From the NCBI GenBank assembly GCA_018000995.1, contig JAGNIU010000012.1:35333-99332 (forward strand): a stretch of DNA of 64,000 bases, in the 5' to 3' direction. The position numbers and the translations under genes are program-made. Positions 1-8,483 of this stretch are shown here, in pieces; position 1 is the first letter of the stretch, and every line of letters starts with the position of its first letter. The DNA is from Bacteroidia bacterium (lineage in GTDB: Bacteria; Bacteroidota; Bacteroidia; B-17B0; Aurantibacillaceae). The notes below the pieces were generated by a model. That model did no database searches, had not been told where the DNA came from, and saw nothing but the letters and a program-made list of their open reading frames with translations.

Positions 1-232
1 TGAACCTACTACAGGTTTAGATACTATTACAGCTAAAGAAATTAGTCAGCTCATTTTAAACATACAGAAAAAATACAATACATCGAGCATCATTATTACA
101 CACGATGTTGAATGCGCGCGAATGACTGCTAATAAAATGATTGTTCTTAAAAATGGGACGTCGGCAGCTTCAGGCACATTCAAAGAATTAGAAGCATCGA
201 AAGATGAATGGGTAAGTGCTTTTTTTAAATAA
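1..232 (+). CDS. Mla-type (MCE-associated) ABC transporter ATP-binding protein, C-terminal fragment
   Basis: Only the last 76 codons are in the window, read in the frame starting at base 2 and ending at TAA 230-232. The fragment begins at EPTTGLD, just after the Walker B region and containing the D-loop, and carries the switch histidine motif ITHD. It ends in the short C-terminal tail usual for MlaF-like ATPases. Eleven bases later an MCE-domain gene begins, which is the standard order for the ABC lipid-transport systems of Bacteroidota. I infer that it powers phospholipid movement between the membranes. The permease and the Walker A half must lie upstream of the window. Confidence 0.85.
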   Translation, partial: EPTTGLDTITAKEISQLILNIQKKYNTSSIIITHDVECARMTANKMIVLKNGTSAASGTFKELEASKDEWVSAFFK

Positions 233-243
233 CAATATACATT

Positions 244-936
244 ATGAAAAACGAAACTGGCGGTAAATTAAAACTCGGAATATTTGTTTCCTTAGCTCTG
301 GCCCTATTTATAGCAGGAATATATTTGATTGGCGAACGACAACAATTATTCAGTAGTACATTTCATGTGAGCGGTGTATTTAAAGATATAAGCGGATTAC
401 AAATTGGTAACAACGTCCGCTTTTCCGGAATCAATGTTGGGGTTATAGAAGACATTCAACAAATAACGGATACAACTGTAAAAGTGGACATGCAAATAGA
501 TGAAAAATCCCGAAAGTTCATCAAGAAAAATGCTAATGCAATTATTGGTTCGGATGGTTTAATGGGAAACAGAATAGTAATTATTACGCCAGGCTTCGGA
601 AACACAAAAGAACTGGAAGATGATGATTTTATAAAAACAGCACAAGCGGTGAGCATGGATGAAATTTTATCTAAACTAAAAGTAACAGCTGATAACGCTG
701 CAGATATAACAGGTAATCTCGCGGCCGTTATGGAAAACATTAAACAAGGAAAGGGAACCGTTGGAAAATTATTAATGGATAGTACAATGGCTACAGATGT
801 GAGCGCCGCCTTAGTAAATATTAAACAGGGTGCCGGGGGCTTTAAACAAAACATGAACGCCGCAAGTAAAAATGTATTGTTAAGAGGTTACTTCAAGAAA
901 AAGAAGAAGAATACTAATGATAAAGAAGAAAAGTAA
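244..936 (+). CDS. MCE-domain (MlaD-like) lipid transport protein
   Basis: A 230-residue protein with one N-terminal membrane helix at about residues 9-27, followed by an MCE domain at about 38-120 that includes the typical VRFSGINVGVI stretch. The remaining C-terminal part is helical and basic, ending in a lysine-rich tail. MCE proteins of this kind are anchored in the inner membrane and form hexameric lipid-binding rings with an ABC ATPase and a permease. Its start is 11 bases after the ATPase stop, so the genes are almost certainly co-transcribed. The next gene, an AsmA-like protein, begins 9 bases downstream. The family assignment is firm; the transported lipid is not known. Confidence 0.9.
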   Translation: MKNETGGKLKLGIFVSLALALFIAGIYLIGERQQLFSSTFHVSGVFKDISGLQIGNNVRFSGINVGVIEDIQQITDTTVKVDMQIDEKSRKFIKKNANAIIGSDGLMGNRIVIITPGFGNTKELEDDDFIKTAQAVSMDEILSKLKVTADNAADITGNLAAVMENIKQGKGTVGKLLMDSTMATDVSAALVNIKQGAGGFKQNMNAASKNVLLRGYFKKKKKNTNDKEEK

Positions 937-945
937 AAATAGCAG

Positions 946-3267
946 ATGGACTCTCCTGACAAAAAAATTAAAAAGTTCAGACATTCAAAGAGAACGTTGC
1001 TTATTTTCTCAGCAACAATCATTGCTCTTGCAGCAGGCATAATTATTTTTATTTCTCCACTTACTAAATACTTGGTCGAAAAATACGACGAAAAGTATCT
1101 TGGCCGGCAAGTTAAAATGGATTGGGCTTATGTAAATCCTTTTACAGGATATGTACACCTCGATAATTTAAAAATTTATGAATTGAATAGTGACAGTATT
1201 TTCTTTTCTTCAAAAGGCGTAAGCGCGAATCTTCAAATGCGTAAACTATTCTCTAAAGACTACATTATAGATGAATTGGTACTGGATAAACCATTTGGAA
1301 CAATTATTCAGGATACCAGTAAAAGCCGACTTAATTTTAGAGATCTCATTGATAAGTTTACACCTAAAAAATCATTAGTACGCAAATCTCCTGCTCATTT
1401 TAGTATTTTAAAAATCAAAATAAATAATGGTACTTTCTATTATCGCGAAAACACAATTCCGATAAACTATTTTATCAAGCAAGTAAATATTGAAAGCTCG
1501 GGTTTACATTGGGATGCAGATACTATGCTGGTGAAATTTTCTTTTTTGCCGGGTATTGGTAAAGGCGAGTCGCAGGGTGATTTTACACTTAACATTAAGA
1601 ACTTAGATTACCGTCTTTCCACGAACATAAAAAAATATGACCTTCAGTTCATTGAACAGTATTTAAAACAATTGAGTAACTACGGGCGCTTTACAGCAAA
1701 TTTAGATGCAACCATTAAAGCCCGTGGAAATCTTAGAAATGCCCGCGACCTATATGCTAAAGGAGCATTAACACTAAATGAATTTCATTTTGGAAAGGAT
1801 TCGACTGAAGATTATGCTTCCTTCACTAAGTTTAAAGTTGGTATTATAGATTTAAGTCCACAAAATAAGAAGTACGTGTTTGACTCAGTAATCCTTCATC
1901 AACCGTATTTCAAATATGAACGTTATGATCGTTTAGATAATATTCAAACTATATTTGGTAAAAGGGGGTCGAACATTTCTGCTGCCAATACAAATTCCCA
2001 ACGCTCGAATCTTATTCTTGAAATTGCTAAGTACGTGGAGAAGTTGGCTAAGAATTTTTTTAGAAGCTATTATAAAATTAACCGGCTAGAAATTGATAGT
2101 GCAAACTTTCAGTACAACGATTACTCACTAAGCGAAAAATTTTCAGTCGCCGTAAATCCGCTTTTTATCGCAGCCGACTCTATCGAGAAAAGTAGAGAGC
2201 GCGTAAAACTACATTTAAAATCAAATCTTAAACCTTATGGCTCTTTAGCTGTTGAGCTAAGTATTAACCCTAAAGATAGTAGCGATTTTGATTTGACCTA
2301 TAATCTTAGAAAAATTCCGCTCACCGTCTTTAATCCTTATCTCATTAAATACACTTCCTTTCCTATGGACAAGGGAACTATTAATGTTAAAGGTGTTTGG
2401 AATGTACGGAATGGAAATATAAAAAGCAGCAATCATTTAATTATACTTTATCCCCATATATCTGAGCGTGTAAAAAATAAGGATTCAAAATGGATTCCAA
2501 TACCCTTAGTAATGGCCTTTGTTCGTGAACGTCGGGAAGTAATAGATTACGAAATGCCAATCACCGGAAATTTAAATGATCCCAAATTCCATTTGAAAGA
2601 TGTTGTGCTTGATTTACTGAAAAACATTTTGGTTAAACCACCTACAACGCCTGAAGCCTTTCAAGATCTGATTTTAGAAAACGAAATTGAAGAAGCGCTG
2701 ACTTTAAAATGGGGGTTTTCTCAAAGTGTACTCAAATCAAACCAAGAAAAATTTATTCGTGCTGCGGCTGATTTTCTTGAAGAGCATCCTGAAGCTTCAT
2801 TATCTGTTACACCTTTCCAATACACATTGAAAGAAAAAGAACATATTTTGTTTTATGAAGCAAAAAAGAAGTATTTCCTTATTCATACAAATAAGGAAAA
2901 CCGATTTTTTACTGAAGAGGATTCACTGCGCGTTGTAAAAATGTCTGTTAAAGATTCTGCCTTCGTAAAATATCTTAACAAACATCACTCAGGAGATTTA
3001 GTTTTTACTATGCAAGAGAAATGCAGTCGCTTTGTGGGAAATGATTTGGTAGATAAAAGATTTGTTCATCTTGCAAAACAACGCGAAAAAGTATTTAAGA
3101 GCTATTTTTCAAATAACAAAACAGATAAACGTTTAACACTACACGAAAACAAGAATACAATCCCTTTTAATGGATTTTCTTATTACAAACTAAATTATAA
3201 AGGCGCACAACCTAAATCCTTATCGGAAGCTTATCAGAAAAAGAGTGAATTACAGAATAAGAAATAA
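946..3267 (+). CDS. AsmA-like / DUF748-type large envelope protein
   Basis: A 773-residue protein with a single N-terminal transmembrane helix at about residues 17-38, then a long region rich in beta strands. The stretch VMAFVRERREVIDYEMPITG followed by a D-x-K-F-x-L-K-D-V segment resembles DUF748 proteins, members of the wider AsmA/TamB group. Large proteins of that group are thought to form grooves that carry lipids between membranes. The final 180 residues are charged and less conserved. The gene follows the MCE gene by 9 bases, so a shared role in lipid traffic is a reasonable inference. I am sure of the operon context, and moderately sure of the DUF748 assignment. Confidence 0.75.
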   Translation: MDSPDKKIKKFRHSKRTLLIFSATIIALAAGIIIFISPLTKYLVEKYDEKYLGRQVKMDWAYVNPFTGYVHLDNLKIYELNSDSIFFSSKGVSANLQMRKLFSKDYIIDELVLDKPFGTIIQDTSKSRLNFRDLIDKFTPKKSLVRKSPAHFSILKIKINNGTFYYRENTIPINYFIKQVNIESSGLHWDADTMLVKFSFLPGIGKGESQGDFTLNIKNLDYRLSTNIKKYDLQFIEQYLKQLSNYGRFTANLDATIKARGNLRNARDLYAKGALTLNEFHFGKDSTEDYASFTKFKVGIIDLSPQNKKYVFDSVILHQPYFKYERYDRLDNIQTIFGKRGSNISAANTNSQRSNLILEIAKYVEKLAKNFFRSYYKINRLEIDSANFQYNDYSLSEKFSVAVNPLFIAADSIEKSRERVKLHLKSNLKPYGSLAVELSINPKDSSDFDLTYNLRKIPLTVFNPYLIKYTSFPMDKGTINVKGVWNVRNGNIKSSNHLIILYPHISERVKNKDSKWIPIPLVMAFVRERREVIDYEMPITGNLNDPKFHLKDVVLDLLKNILVKPPTTPEAFQDLILENEIEEALTLKWGFSQSVLKSNQEKFIRAAADFLEEHPEASLSVTPFQYTLKEKEHILFYEAKKKYFLIHTNKENRFFTEEDSLRVVKMSVKDSAFVKYLNKHHSGDLVFTMQEKCSRFVGNDLVDKRFVHLAKQREKVFKSYFSNNKTDKRLTLHENKNTIPFNGFSYYKLNYKGAQPKSLSEAYQKKSELQNKK

Positions 3268-3358
3268 AGGTGTGAATTTTGCAACTAAAATTTTAAGTTT
3301 TGCAAGAGTTGATATGGCCGTTAAAATACCTTTATCGAAACAACTAAATCTAAAAAAA

Positions 3359-3793
3359 ATGAAAAAGAAAATTTTGACCCTAACAGCATTGGTGATGGTG
3401 ACCGGTTTTACTGCGTTTTCACAAGAAGATAAAAAAGCTAAGGAAGCAAGAAAAGATGTTGCTGAAGCAAAACAGGATTTAAAAGAGGCGCGAATTGATT
3501 CGGCTGCTGATTTTCAAAAATTCAAGAAAGACGCTGAAACTATTATTGCCGAAAACAAAACTAAGATTTCTGATTTAAAAATCAAGAAAATAGACGGAAG
3601 CAAAGAAGATAAACAAAAGTATGATAAAAAAATTGCAGCCCTAGAGAAAAGAAATAATGAACTAAGAAAGAAAATTGAAACCTGCGATTCTACAAAAACA
3701 AGTATGTGGACATCCTTCAAACAAGAATTCAATCACGATATGAACGAATTAGGATTAGCTATTAAAGATATAGGCGTTGATAATAAAAAATAA
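3359..3793 (+). CDS. small secreted coiled-coil protein, unknown function
   Basis: A 144-residue protein. I prefer the ATG at 3359 to an in-frame start 114 bases upstream because it opens directly into a clear signal peptide (MKKKILTLTALVMVTGFTAF, cleavage near residue 20). The mature part is almost entirely charged heptad-like sequence rich in Lys, Glu, Asp and Ala, predicting a helical coiled coil. No catalytic motif is visible. It lies 91 bases after the AsmA-like gene, with its own terminator downstream. It resembles the small secreted helical proteins common in Bacteroidota, but I do not recognise a named family. Confidence 0.75.
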   Translation: MKKKILTLTALVMVTGFTAFSQEDKKAKEARKDVAEAKQDLKEARIDSAADFQKFKKDAETIIAENKTKISDLKIKKIDGSKEDKQKYDKKIAALEKRNNELRKKIETCDSTKTSMWTSFKQEFNHDMNELGLAIKDIGVDNKK

Positions 3794-3805
3794 AAGACAA
3801 TTTAA

Positions 3806-3830
3806 GGGCGGAATTTATTCCGCCTTTTTT
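3806..3830 (+). terminator. Rho-independent terminator between convergent genes
   Basis: A 7-bp GC-rich stem (GGCGGAA at 3807-3813 with TTCCGCC at 3818-3824, loop TTTA) is followed by six T residues at 3825-3830. It terminates the secreted coiled-coil gene. The stem and T-tract overlap the last codons of the convergent DedA gene, so that reading frame shares sequence with the terminator. Confidence 0.85.
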
Positions 3831-4438
3831 GTTTTTAGAAATGTGGTTATGATTGGCAATGCAGTCAAAATAATTAAGGCGCCAAAAACATATCCTAAAT
3901 AACTTTCAATTTCCGGAAATTTTTTTCCTAAATAAAAAGCAATAGTGCCAATACTTCCAATCCAAGCAACAGCGCCTATCACATTGTAAAGCATAAACTT
4001 TTTAAATTCTATTTTAATGACGCCGGCTAGTATGGGTGCAAATGTTCTGATAATGGGAATAAACCGTCCTATTATTAATGTTTTTCCGCCATGTTTTTCG
4101 TAATAGGCTTTTGTCATTTCAAGGTGCCTCTTCCTGAAAAAGAAACTGTCCTTTCGGCTATATAATTTTTCGCCGGCTTTTTTTCCGAACCAAAATCCAA
4201 ACATATTTCCGATAATAGCTGCCAACATCATGCTGATTAAAAGTACAGGTAACGAAACATTCATTAGTTCGGGCTTCATCGCACATAACAGTCCCGCAAT
4301 AAAAACTAAATTATCACCCGGTAAAAAAAATCCCACAAATAAACCGGTCTCAGCAAATATCACAAACAATAACAAGGCAAGTCCGCCGTATTTAATAATA
4401 CTTTCCGGATCGGTTAATTGTTTTAAAAACTCGAACAT
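3815..4438 (-). CDS. DedA family membrane protein (VTT domain)
   Basis: A 207-residue integral membrane protein. The VTT/DedA signature residues are present: FAETG around residue 30, LPGD at 39-42, and the GRFIPIIRTFAPILAG segment at 124-139 with its conserved arginines, glycines and prolines. DedA proteins act in the cytoplasmic membrane and several have been linked to polyprenyl-phosphate or phospholipid flipping. Its start codon overlaps the stop of the upstream secreted gene by one base, so the two are probably translationally coupled. The last residues (about LKTKKAE) are encoded inside the terminator of the opposing gene. Confidence 0.92.
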   Translation of the reverse strand: MFEFLKQLTDPESIIKYGGLALLLFVIFAETGLFVGFFLPGDNLVFIAGLLCAMKPELMNVSLPVLLISMMLAAIIGNMFGFWFGKKAGEKLYSRKDSFFFRKRHLEMTKAYYEKHGGKTLIIGRFIPIIRTFAPILAGVIKIEFKKFMLYNVIGAVAWIGSIGTIAFYLGKKFPEIESYLGYVFGALIILTALPIITTFLKTKKAE

Positions 4439-4902
4439 TATTTTTTTGCGCCTTCCTTAATGCGCAGTAATTCTTGAAGAAATAGTTCCGGATTATACTT
4501 AGCATCACAGTTCACATTTTTAAATTTAGAGCCATTGGCGCTCCCGGATTTTGTTTTACAATACAAATCGAATTCAGTTGTGCTTGTACACGTTTGTTTA
4601 TTGTTTTTAATGAAGTAATTTGTTGATGCTTTATAATTATTGATAAATGCCTGATATTTTTTTGCCGAAAGTTTCTTTTCAACCAAGCCCGTGTCAGTTT
4701 TCATTATAAGTTTTCTCTCGCCCGATTTTTGCTTACATAATTTCACTTCCAAAACATAAGCGTGAAAACACCCTGAATTATCGGCCACAAAATAAACGGT
4801 ATCGGCTTTACTAATTAATGTAATTAAACTTGAAACAGATTTAGATTGTGAGAAAATCTGAAAAGAAACGAAAAACAATATTGATGTAATTAAATACTTC
4901 AT
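4438..4902 (-). CDS. secreted protein of unknown function
   Basis: A 154-residue protein with an N-terminal signal peptide (hydrophobic residues about 4-18, ending FSQS). The mature part contains several cysteines, including single Cys residues near CFHAYV, CKQK, CTST and YCKT, which could form disulfides in the periplasm. I do not recognise a family. It lies immediately upstream of dedA with a one-base overlap, and 11 bases downstream of the ABC ATPase stop-side end, so all three minus-strand genes may be one transcript. Real-gene support is the intact frame, signal peptide and coupling. Confidence 0.65.
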   Translation of the reverse strand: MKYLITSILFFVSFQIFSQSKSVSSLITLISKADTVYFVADNSGCFHAYVLEVKLCKQKSGERKLIMKTDTGLVEKKLSAKKYQAFINNYKASTNYFIKNNKQTCTSTTEFDLYCKTKSGSANGSKFKNVNCDAKYNPELFLQELLRIKEGAKK

Positions 4903-4913
4903 GAATTCCGTTA

Positions 4914-6725
4914 TTAGGAATTAACAAGCAGTGAACTTTTTTTGTCGATACTCGATTGAATATCTTCTAATCGCCCTTTTGGAATTGAGTTGATTAAGTT
5001 TTGAGTGTATTCTGATTTCGGACTATTACAAATATCGTCAGCATCACCAATCTCTTCCACTCTACCTTTATTCATTACAACCATTCGGTCGCTCATGAAT
5101 TTCACAACGCTTAAATCGTGAGAAATAAATATATAAGTAAACTTAAATTCTTTCTTTAAATCATTCAATAAATTCAACACTTGCGCCTGAACACTCACAT
5201 CTAACGCACTTACACTTTCATCACAAATTAAAAACTGAGGACTCACTGCTAAAGCGCGAGCAATACAAACACGCTGACGTTGACCGCCACTAAACTCGTG
5301 AGGATAACGGCCAAAATGCTTTTCTTCCAAGCCAACTTTTTTCAATAAATCATAAACTTTTTCCTTACGCTCCTTTGCGCTTCCTAAAATATTATGGAAA
5401 GTCATTGGTTCTTTAATCGCTTCTCCAATTGTGATACGCGGGTTCAAAGACGAGTACGGGTCCTGAAAAATAATTTGCATGTTTCGGCGTAATGGCCTGA
5501 AGGCATCTTCAGAAATTCCTAAAATTTCTTGTTGTTTGAAATATACTTTCCCTTCATGAGCATCAACTAATTTCAAAATCGTTCTTCCCAAAGTTGTTTT
5601 TCCACAACCGCTCTCCCCTACCAGTCCAAGTGTTTCTCCTTCATAAACATCGAATGTAACATCATCAACAGCCTTAGTAAATGATTTAACATTGCCGAAA
5701 AAACCTTTTTCAGCAGGGAACCAGGTTTTTAAACCTTGCAATTCAAGTATTTTGTTTCCTGAATACAATTCAGAATGTGCGTTTTCACGTTCTTCTCGCG
5801 TGATACTTACACTACCTATCGCTTCAGAAACAGTTTTCGGAATTTCAACAATATCTCCTTGAGCATTCTGATTCATAAAATCACTTACAACAGGTAAGCG
5901 TTTTAAACGACGATCTAAAGGCGGGCGACAAGCTAATAAACTTTTTGTGTAAGGATGTTTAGGGTTACGGAAAATATCCATAACCGGACCTTGCTCCACA
6001 ATTTTTCCCTTATACATCACCACCACTTTATCGGCTAATTCTGCAATTACACCTAAATCGTGTGTAATAAACAGAATGCCCATATTGTGCTGACGTTGTA
6101 ATTTCATCATCACTTCTAAAATTGTTTTCTGTACTGTAACATCTAATGCGGTTGTTGGTTCATCTGCAATTAAAACACCGGGATTACAACTAATTGCCAT
6201 CGCAATCATTACCCTTTGTTTTTGTCCGCCCGATAATTGATGCGGATATCTGTCCAACATTAATTCAGGTGTAGGTAATTGTACTTGCGAAAATAATTCG
6301 AGTGTGCGCAAACGTGCTGCACGTTTAGAAACTTTGTTATGAATCATAATGGCTTCCATAACCTGGTCGCCACATTTTATTACAGGATTCAATGAGGTCA
6401 TTGGCTCCTGAAAAATCATTCCGATTTCATTACCACGGAAACTGCGCATTTCTTTGCCGCTTACTTTGGTAAGGTCAACCGTACGATGATCTTTTGTATG
6501 ATACAAAATTTGTCCGCCACTAATTCGTCCCGGAGGATTTGGAATTAATTGCATAATAGATAACGCTGTAACCGATTTTCCCGAACCACTCTCTCCAACT
6601 ATTCCAATGGTTTCCCCTTTATGTAGTGTAAAACTAACATCGTTAACTGCTCGTATATACTCGTCCTCTGTTTTAAAATCAGTGACAAGGTTTTTAACTT
6701 CAAGTAATACTTCTTTATTGAGCAT
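4914..6725 (-). CDS. oligopeptide/dipeptide-type ABC transporter, fused double ATP-binding protein
   Basis: A 603-residue protein with two complete nucleotide-binding domains. The first has Walker A GESGSGKS at 44-51 and signature LSGGQKQ; the second, from about residue 335, has Walker A GESGCGKT and signature FSGGQRQ. Both carry switch-histidine motifs (ITHD, ISHD), and the first NBD ends with the oligopeptide-type C-terminal region (HPYTKSLL). This is a DppD-DppF style fusion like YejF and GsiA, supplying energy to a peptide importer. No permease or binding protein is adjacent. The second Walker B reads ICDES, a variant common in this subfamily that keeps the catalytic glutamate. Confidence 0.92.
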   Translation of the reverse strand: MLNKEVLLEVKNLVTDFKTEDEYIRAVNDVSFTLHKGETIGIVGESGSGKSVTALSIMQLIPNPPGRISGGQILYHTKDHRTVDLTKVSGKEMRSFRGNEIGMIFQEPMTSLNPVIKCGDQVMEAIMIHNKVSKRAARLRTLELFSQVQLPTPELMLDRYPHQLSGGQKQRVMIAMAISCNPGVLIADEPTTALDVTVQKTILEVMMKLQRQHNMGILFITHDLGVIAELADKVVVMYKGKIVEQGPVMDIFRNPKHPYTKSLLACRPPLDRRLKRLPVVSDFMNQNAQGDIVEIPKTVSEAIGSVSITREERENAHSELYSGNKILELQGLKTWFPAEKGFFGNVKSFTKAVDDVTFDVYEGETLGLVGESGCGKTTLGRTILKLVDAHEGKVYFKQQEILGISEDAFRPLRRNMQIIFQDPYSSLNPRITIGEAIKEPMTFHNILGSAKERKEKVYDLLKKVGLEEKHFGRYPHEFSGGQRQRVCIARALAVSPQFLICDESVSALDVSVQAQVLNLLNDLKKEFKFTYIFISHDLSVVKFMSDRMVVMNKGRVEEIGDADDICNSPKSEYTQNLINSIPKGRLEDIQSSIDKKSSLLVNS

Positions 6726-6852
6726 AAATGGGGTAAACGGGGACTAAAGTAAGTAAAAAATAGGCGGATTTGAAAGGTATTTGTCTATAAAACCCTGTTT
6801 TTAGTCTGATTAATTGCCCTAATGCTCATTTTTTACTATTTTTAGTGGTGAA

Positions 6853-7593
6853 ATGAGGTCGATTTTATTAATACTATTCTGTTTTCCTATTGTTTTGCTT
6901 TCGCAGAATAAAAGTGTTTTTTTTATTGAGGGTGGGACCTGTTTTAATACTGCAACAAATAGAAGTTTTCACGTTAAGGATCCGGGTGGCTCAACCTCTA
7001 GTTTTGAATATGAGGGAACTATAAGTTCAAAACCATCGTATTATATAAAAGGCGGACTTGAAAAGCAGTTTAGCTTATGCGCGAAATCGTCTTTGTCTTT
7101 TCCTGTTTCAATTAATTACTTTAACGAAGCACAAAAAATAAAAGCAATCGGAGGATGGAGTGGATGTATGGGAGGAGAAAGTGGTCATTATACTTTTAAT
7201 CGCAATAACCATACAGCAGGATTATCTTTAGGCCTTAAATTTATTTATAACCTAAGTGAAAAGCTCTCTCTTCAAAATGGAATTAACTTCAATCCAACTA
7301 TTTTAGCGTATCGTGAAGACAATATTAAAGTAGTAAATGAAAGCGGAACAACTGGTTATTATGCCGGATATGGTCTTGGTAAAATATGTATTTCTTTAAG
7401 CGCACAAACAGGTTTGTTTTATACTATTCACCCTTCCACAAAACTTGGTCTAACTACAGAATATTTCTTTTATACAAAACACATTCTTCCTAAAGATGAT
7501 TATCGATTTCAGGATATGTTTGATTTTGAGTTTGGTTACAAAGGTTATTCTGCCATGCTTAATTTCGGTCTAAGACTTCAACATTCATTCTAA
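6853..7593 (+). CDS. outer-membrane beta-barrel-like protein, unknown
   Basis: A 246-residue protein with a clean signal peptide (about residues 1-17, ending LLSQN). The mature part has alternating aromatic/hydrophobic and polar residues typical of a small barrel, and it ends with an aromatic C-terminal residue (RLQHSF), a feature of outer-membrane proteins recognised by BAM. I do not recognise a specific family. It stands alone, upstream of the sdh promoter region. The 127-base gap before it, divergent from the ABC ATPase gene, contains no other gene. Confidence 0.7.
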   Translation: MRSILLILFCFPIVLLSQNKSVFFIEGGTCFNTATNRSFHVKDPGGSTSSFEYEGTISSKPSYYIKGGLEKQFSLCAKSSLSFPVSINYFNEAQKIKAIGGWSGCMGGESGHYTFNRNNHTAGLSLGLKFIYNLSEKLSLQNGINFNPTILAYREDNIKVVNESGTTGYYAGYGLGKICISLSAQTGLFYTIHPSTKLGLTTEYFFYTKHILPKDDYRFQDMFDFEFGYKGYSAMLNFGLRLQHSF

Positions 7594-7690
7594 ATTTCAC
7601 TTTAGAATCTTTCCAAATAAGCCTTTTTTATAATTATCGGGCATTTTTAGCCTAATGTTACATTTTTAGTGATAAGGAATTGCATTTTTT

Positions 7691-7722
7691 ATTGGGAAAA
7701 ACCATTAGCAATTATACATTTG
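7691..7722 (+). promoter_or_regulatory. Bacteroidota-type promoter for sdhCAB
   Basis: ATTG at 7691-7694, a 20-base spacer and TACATTTG at 7715-7722 match the -33 (TTTG) and -7 (TAnnTTTG) elements of Bacteroidota promoters. This predicts a start near 7729 and a leader of roughly 27 bases before sdhC. Confidence 0.6.
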
Positions 7723-7755
7723 CAAAGATAATTTCTAAATCAAAATTTTAACCTT

Positions 7756-8445
7756 ATGAGTAAATCAGGTTTCTTAAAATCTTCAATCGGTAAAAAGTTT
7801 TTAATGGGCATTACAGGCCTTTTTTTAATATCGTTTTTAGTAGTGCATTGCTTTGTAAATGCGCTCATTTTTATTAATGACGGCGGCGAAACATTCGACT
7901 TAGGCTGCGAATTTATGGGCACCAACTGGATTATCCGCGCTATGGAAATAGTTTTATTTGCGGGAATTCTAGTTCACATTTTCCAAGCTTTAATTTTAAC
8001 CTTGGAAAACCGTAAAGCACGCCCAATCGCTTATGGTGTTACAAACGGAAACGCGAATTCAAAATGGTACAGTCGCTGGATGGGTTTATTAGGAACATTA
8101 ATTTTAATGTTTTTAATTGTTCACTTAGCTCACTTCTGGGTACAAAGCCGTTTTACCGATAATCTTGCTCACACCCGCGAACATATTGAAGGCAGTCAAA
8201 TCACCATGTTCGATAGAATGAAATTTGTTTTTTCTGAATTATGGGTAGTGATTGTGTATTGCTTAGGAATGGTTTCTTTAGCGTATCACTTATTACACGG
8301 TTTTCAATCAGCTTTCCAAACTTTAGGATTAAACCACAATAAATATACACCATGTATTAAAGTATGTGGCGTTGCATTTTCAATTATCGTTCCATTAATC
8401 TTTGCAGCGATGCCAATTGCATTACATTTTAAATTAATTGTATAA
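7756..8445 (+). CDS. sdhC: succinate dehydrogenase/fumarate reductase cytochrome b subunit
   Basis: A 229-residue membrane protein with about five transmembrane helices, matching the B-type single membrane anchor that carries two hemes in Bacteroidota and Epsilonproteobacteria. Histidines sit inside or next to helices (near VVHCF, GILVHIF, IVHLAHFW and AYHLLHGF), as expected for heme ligation. It anchors the SdhAB catalytic dimer and exchanges electrons with menaquinone. It is the first gene of the operon, 38 bases before sdhA, with a good promoter just upstream. Confidence 0.95.
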   Translation: MSKSGFLKSSIGKKFLMGITGLFLISFLVVHCFVNALIFINDGGETFDLGCEFMGTNWIIRAMEIVLFAGILVHIFQALILTLENRKARPIAYGVTNGNANSKWYSRWMGLLGTLILMFLIVHLAHFWVQSRFTDNLAHTREHIEGSQITMFDRMKFVFSELWVVIVYCLGMVSLAYHLLHGFQSAFQTLGLNHNKYTPCIKVCGVAFSIIVPLIFAAMPIALHFKLIV

Positions 8446-8483
8446 CCCTTTTGATTTTTGACTTCTAACTTTTAAATATTTAT

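Noticed and set aside
456..854. 132-aa reading frame on the minus strand inside the MCE gene
   Set aside because: It is fully antisense to a well-supported MCE gene and has no family features; similar shadow frames elsewhere were left out for the same reason.
3245..3358. Upstream in-frame start for the small secreted coiled-coil gene
   Set aside because: It overlaps the AsmA-like gene and would put 38 unrelated residues before a good signal peptide.
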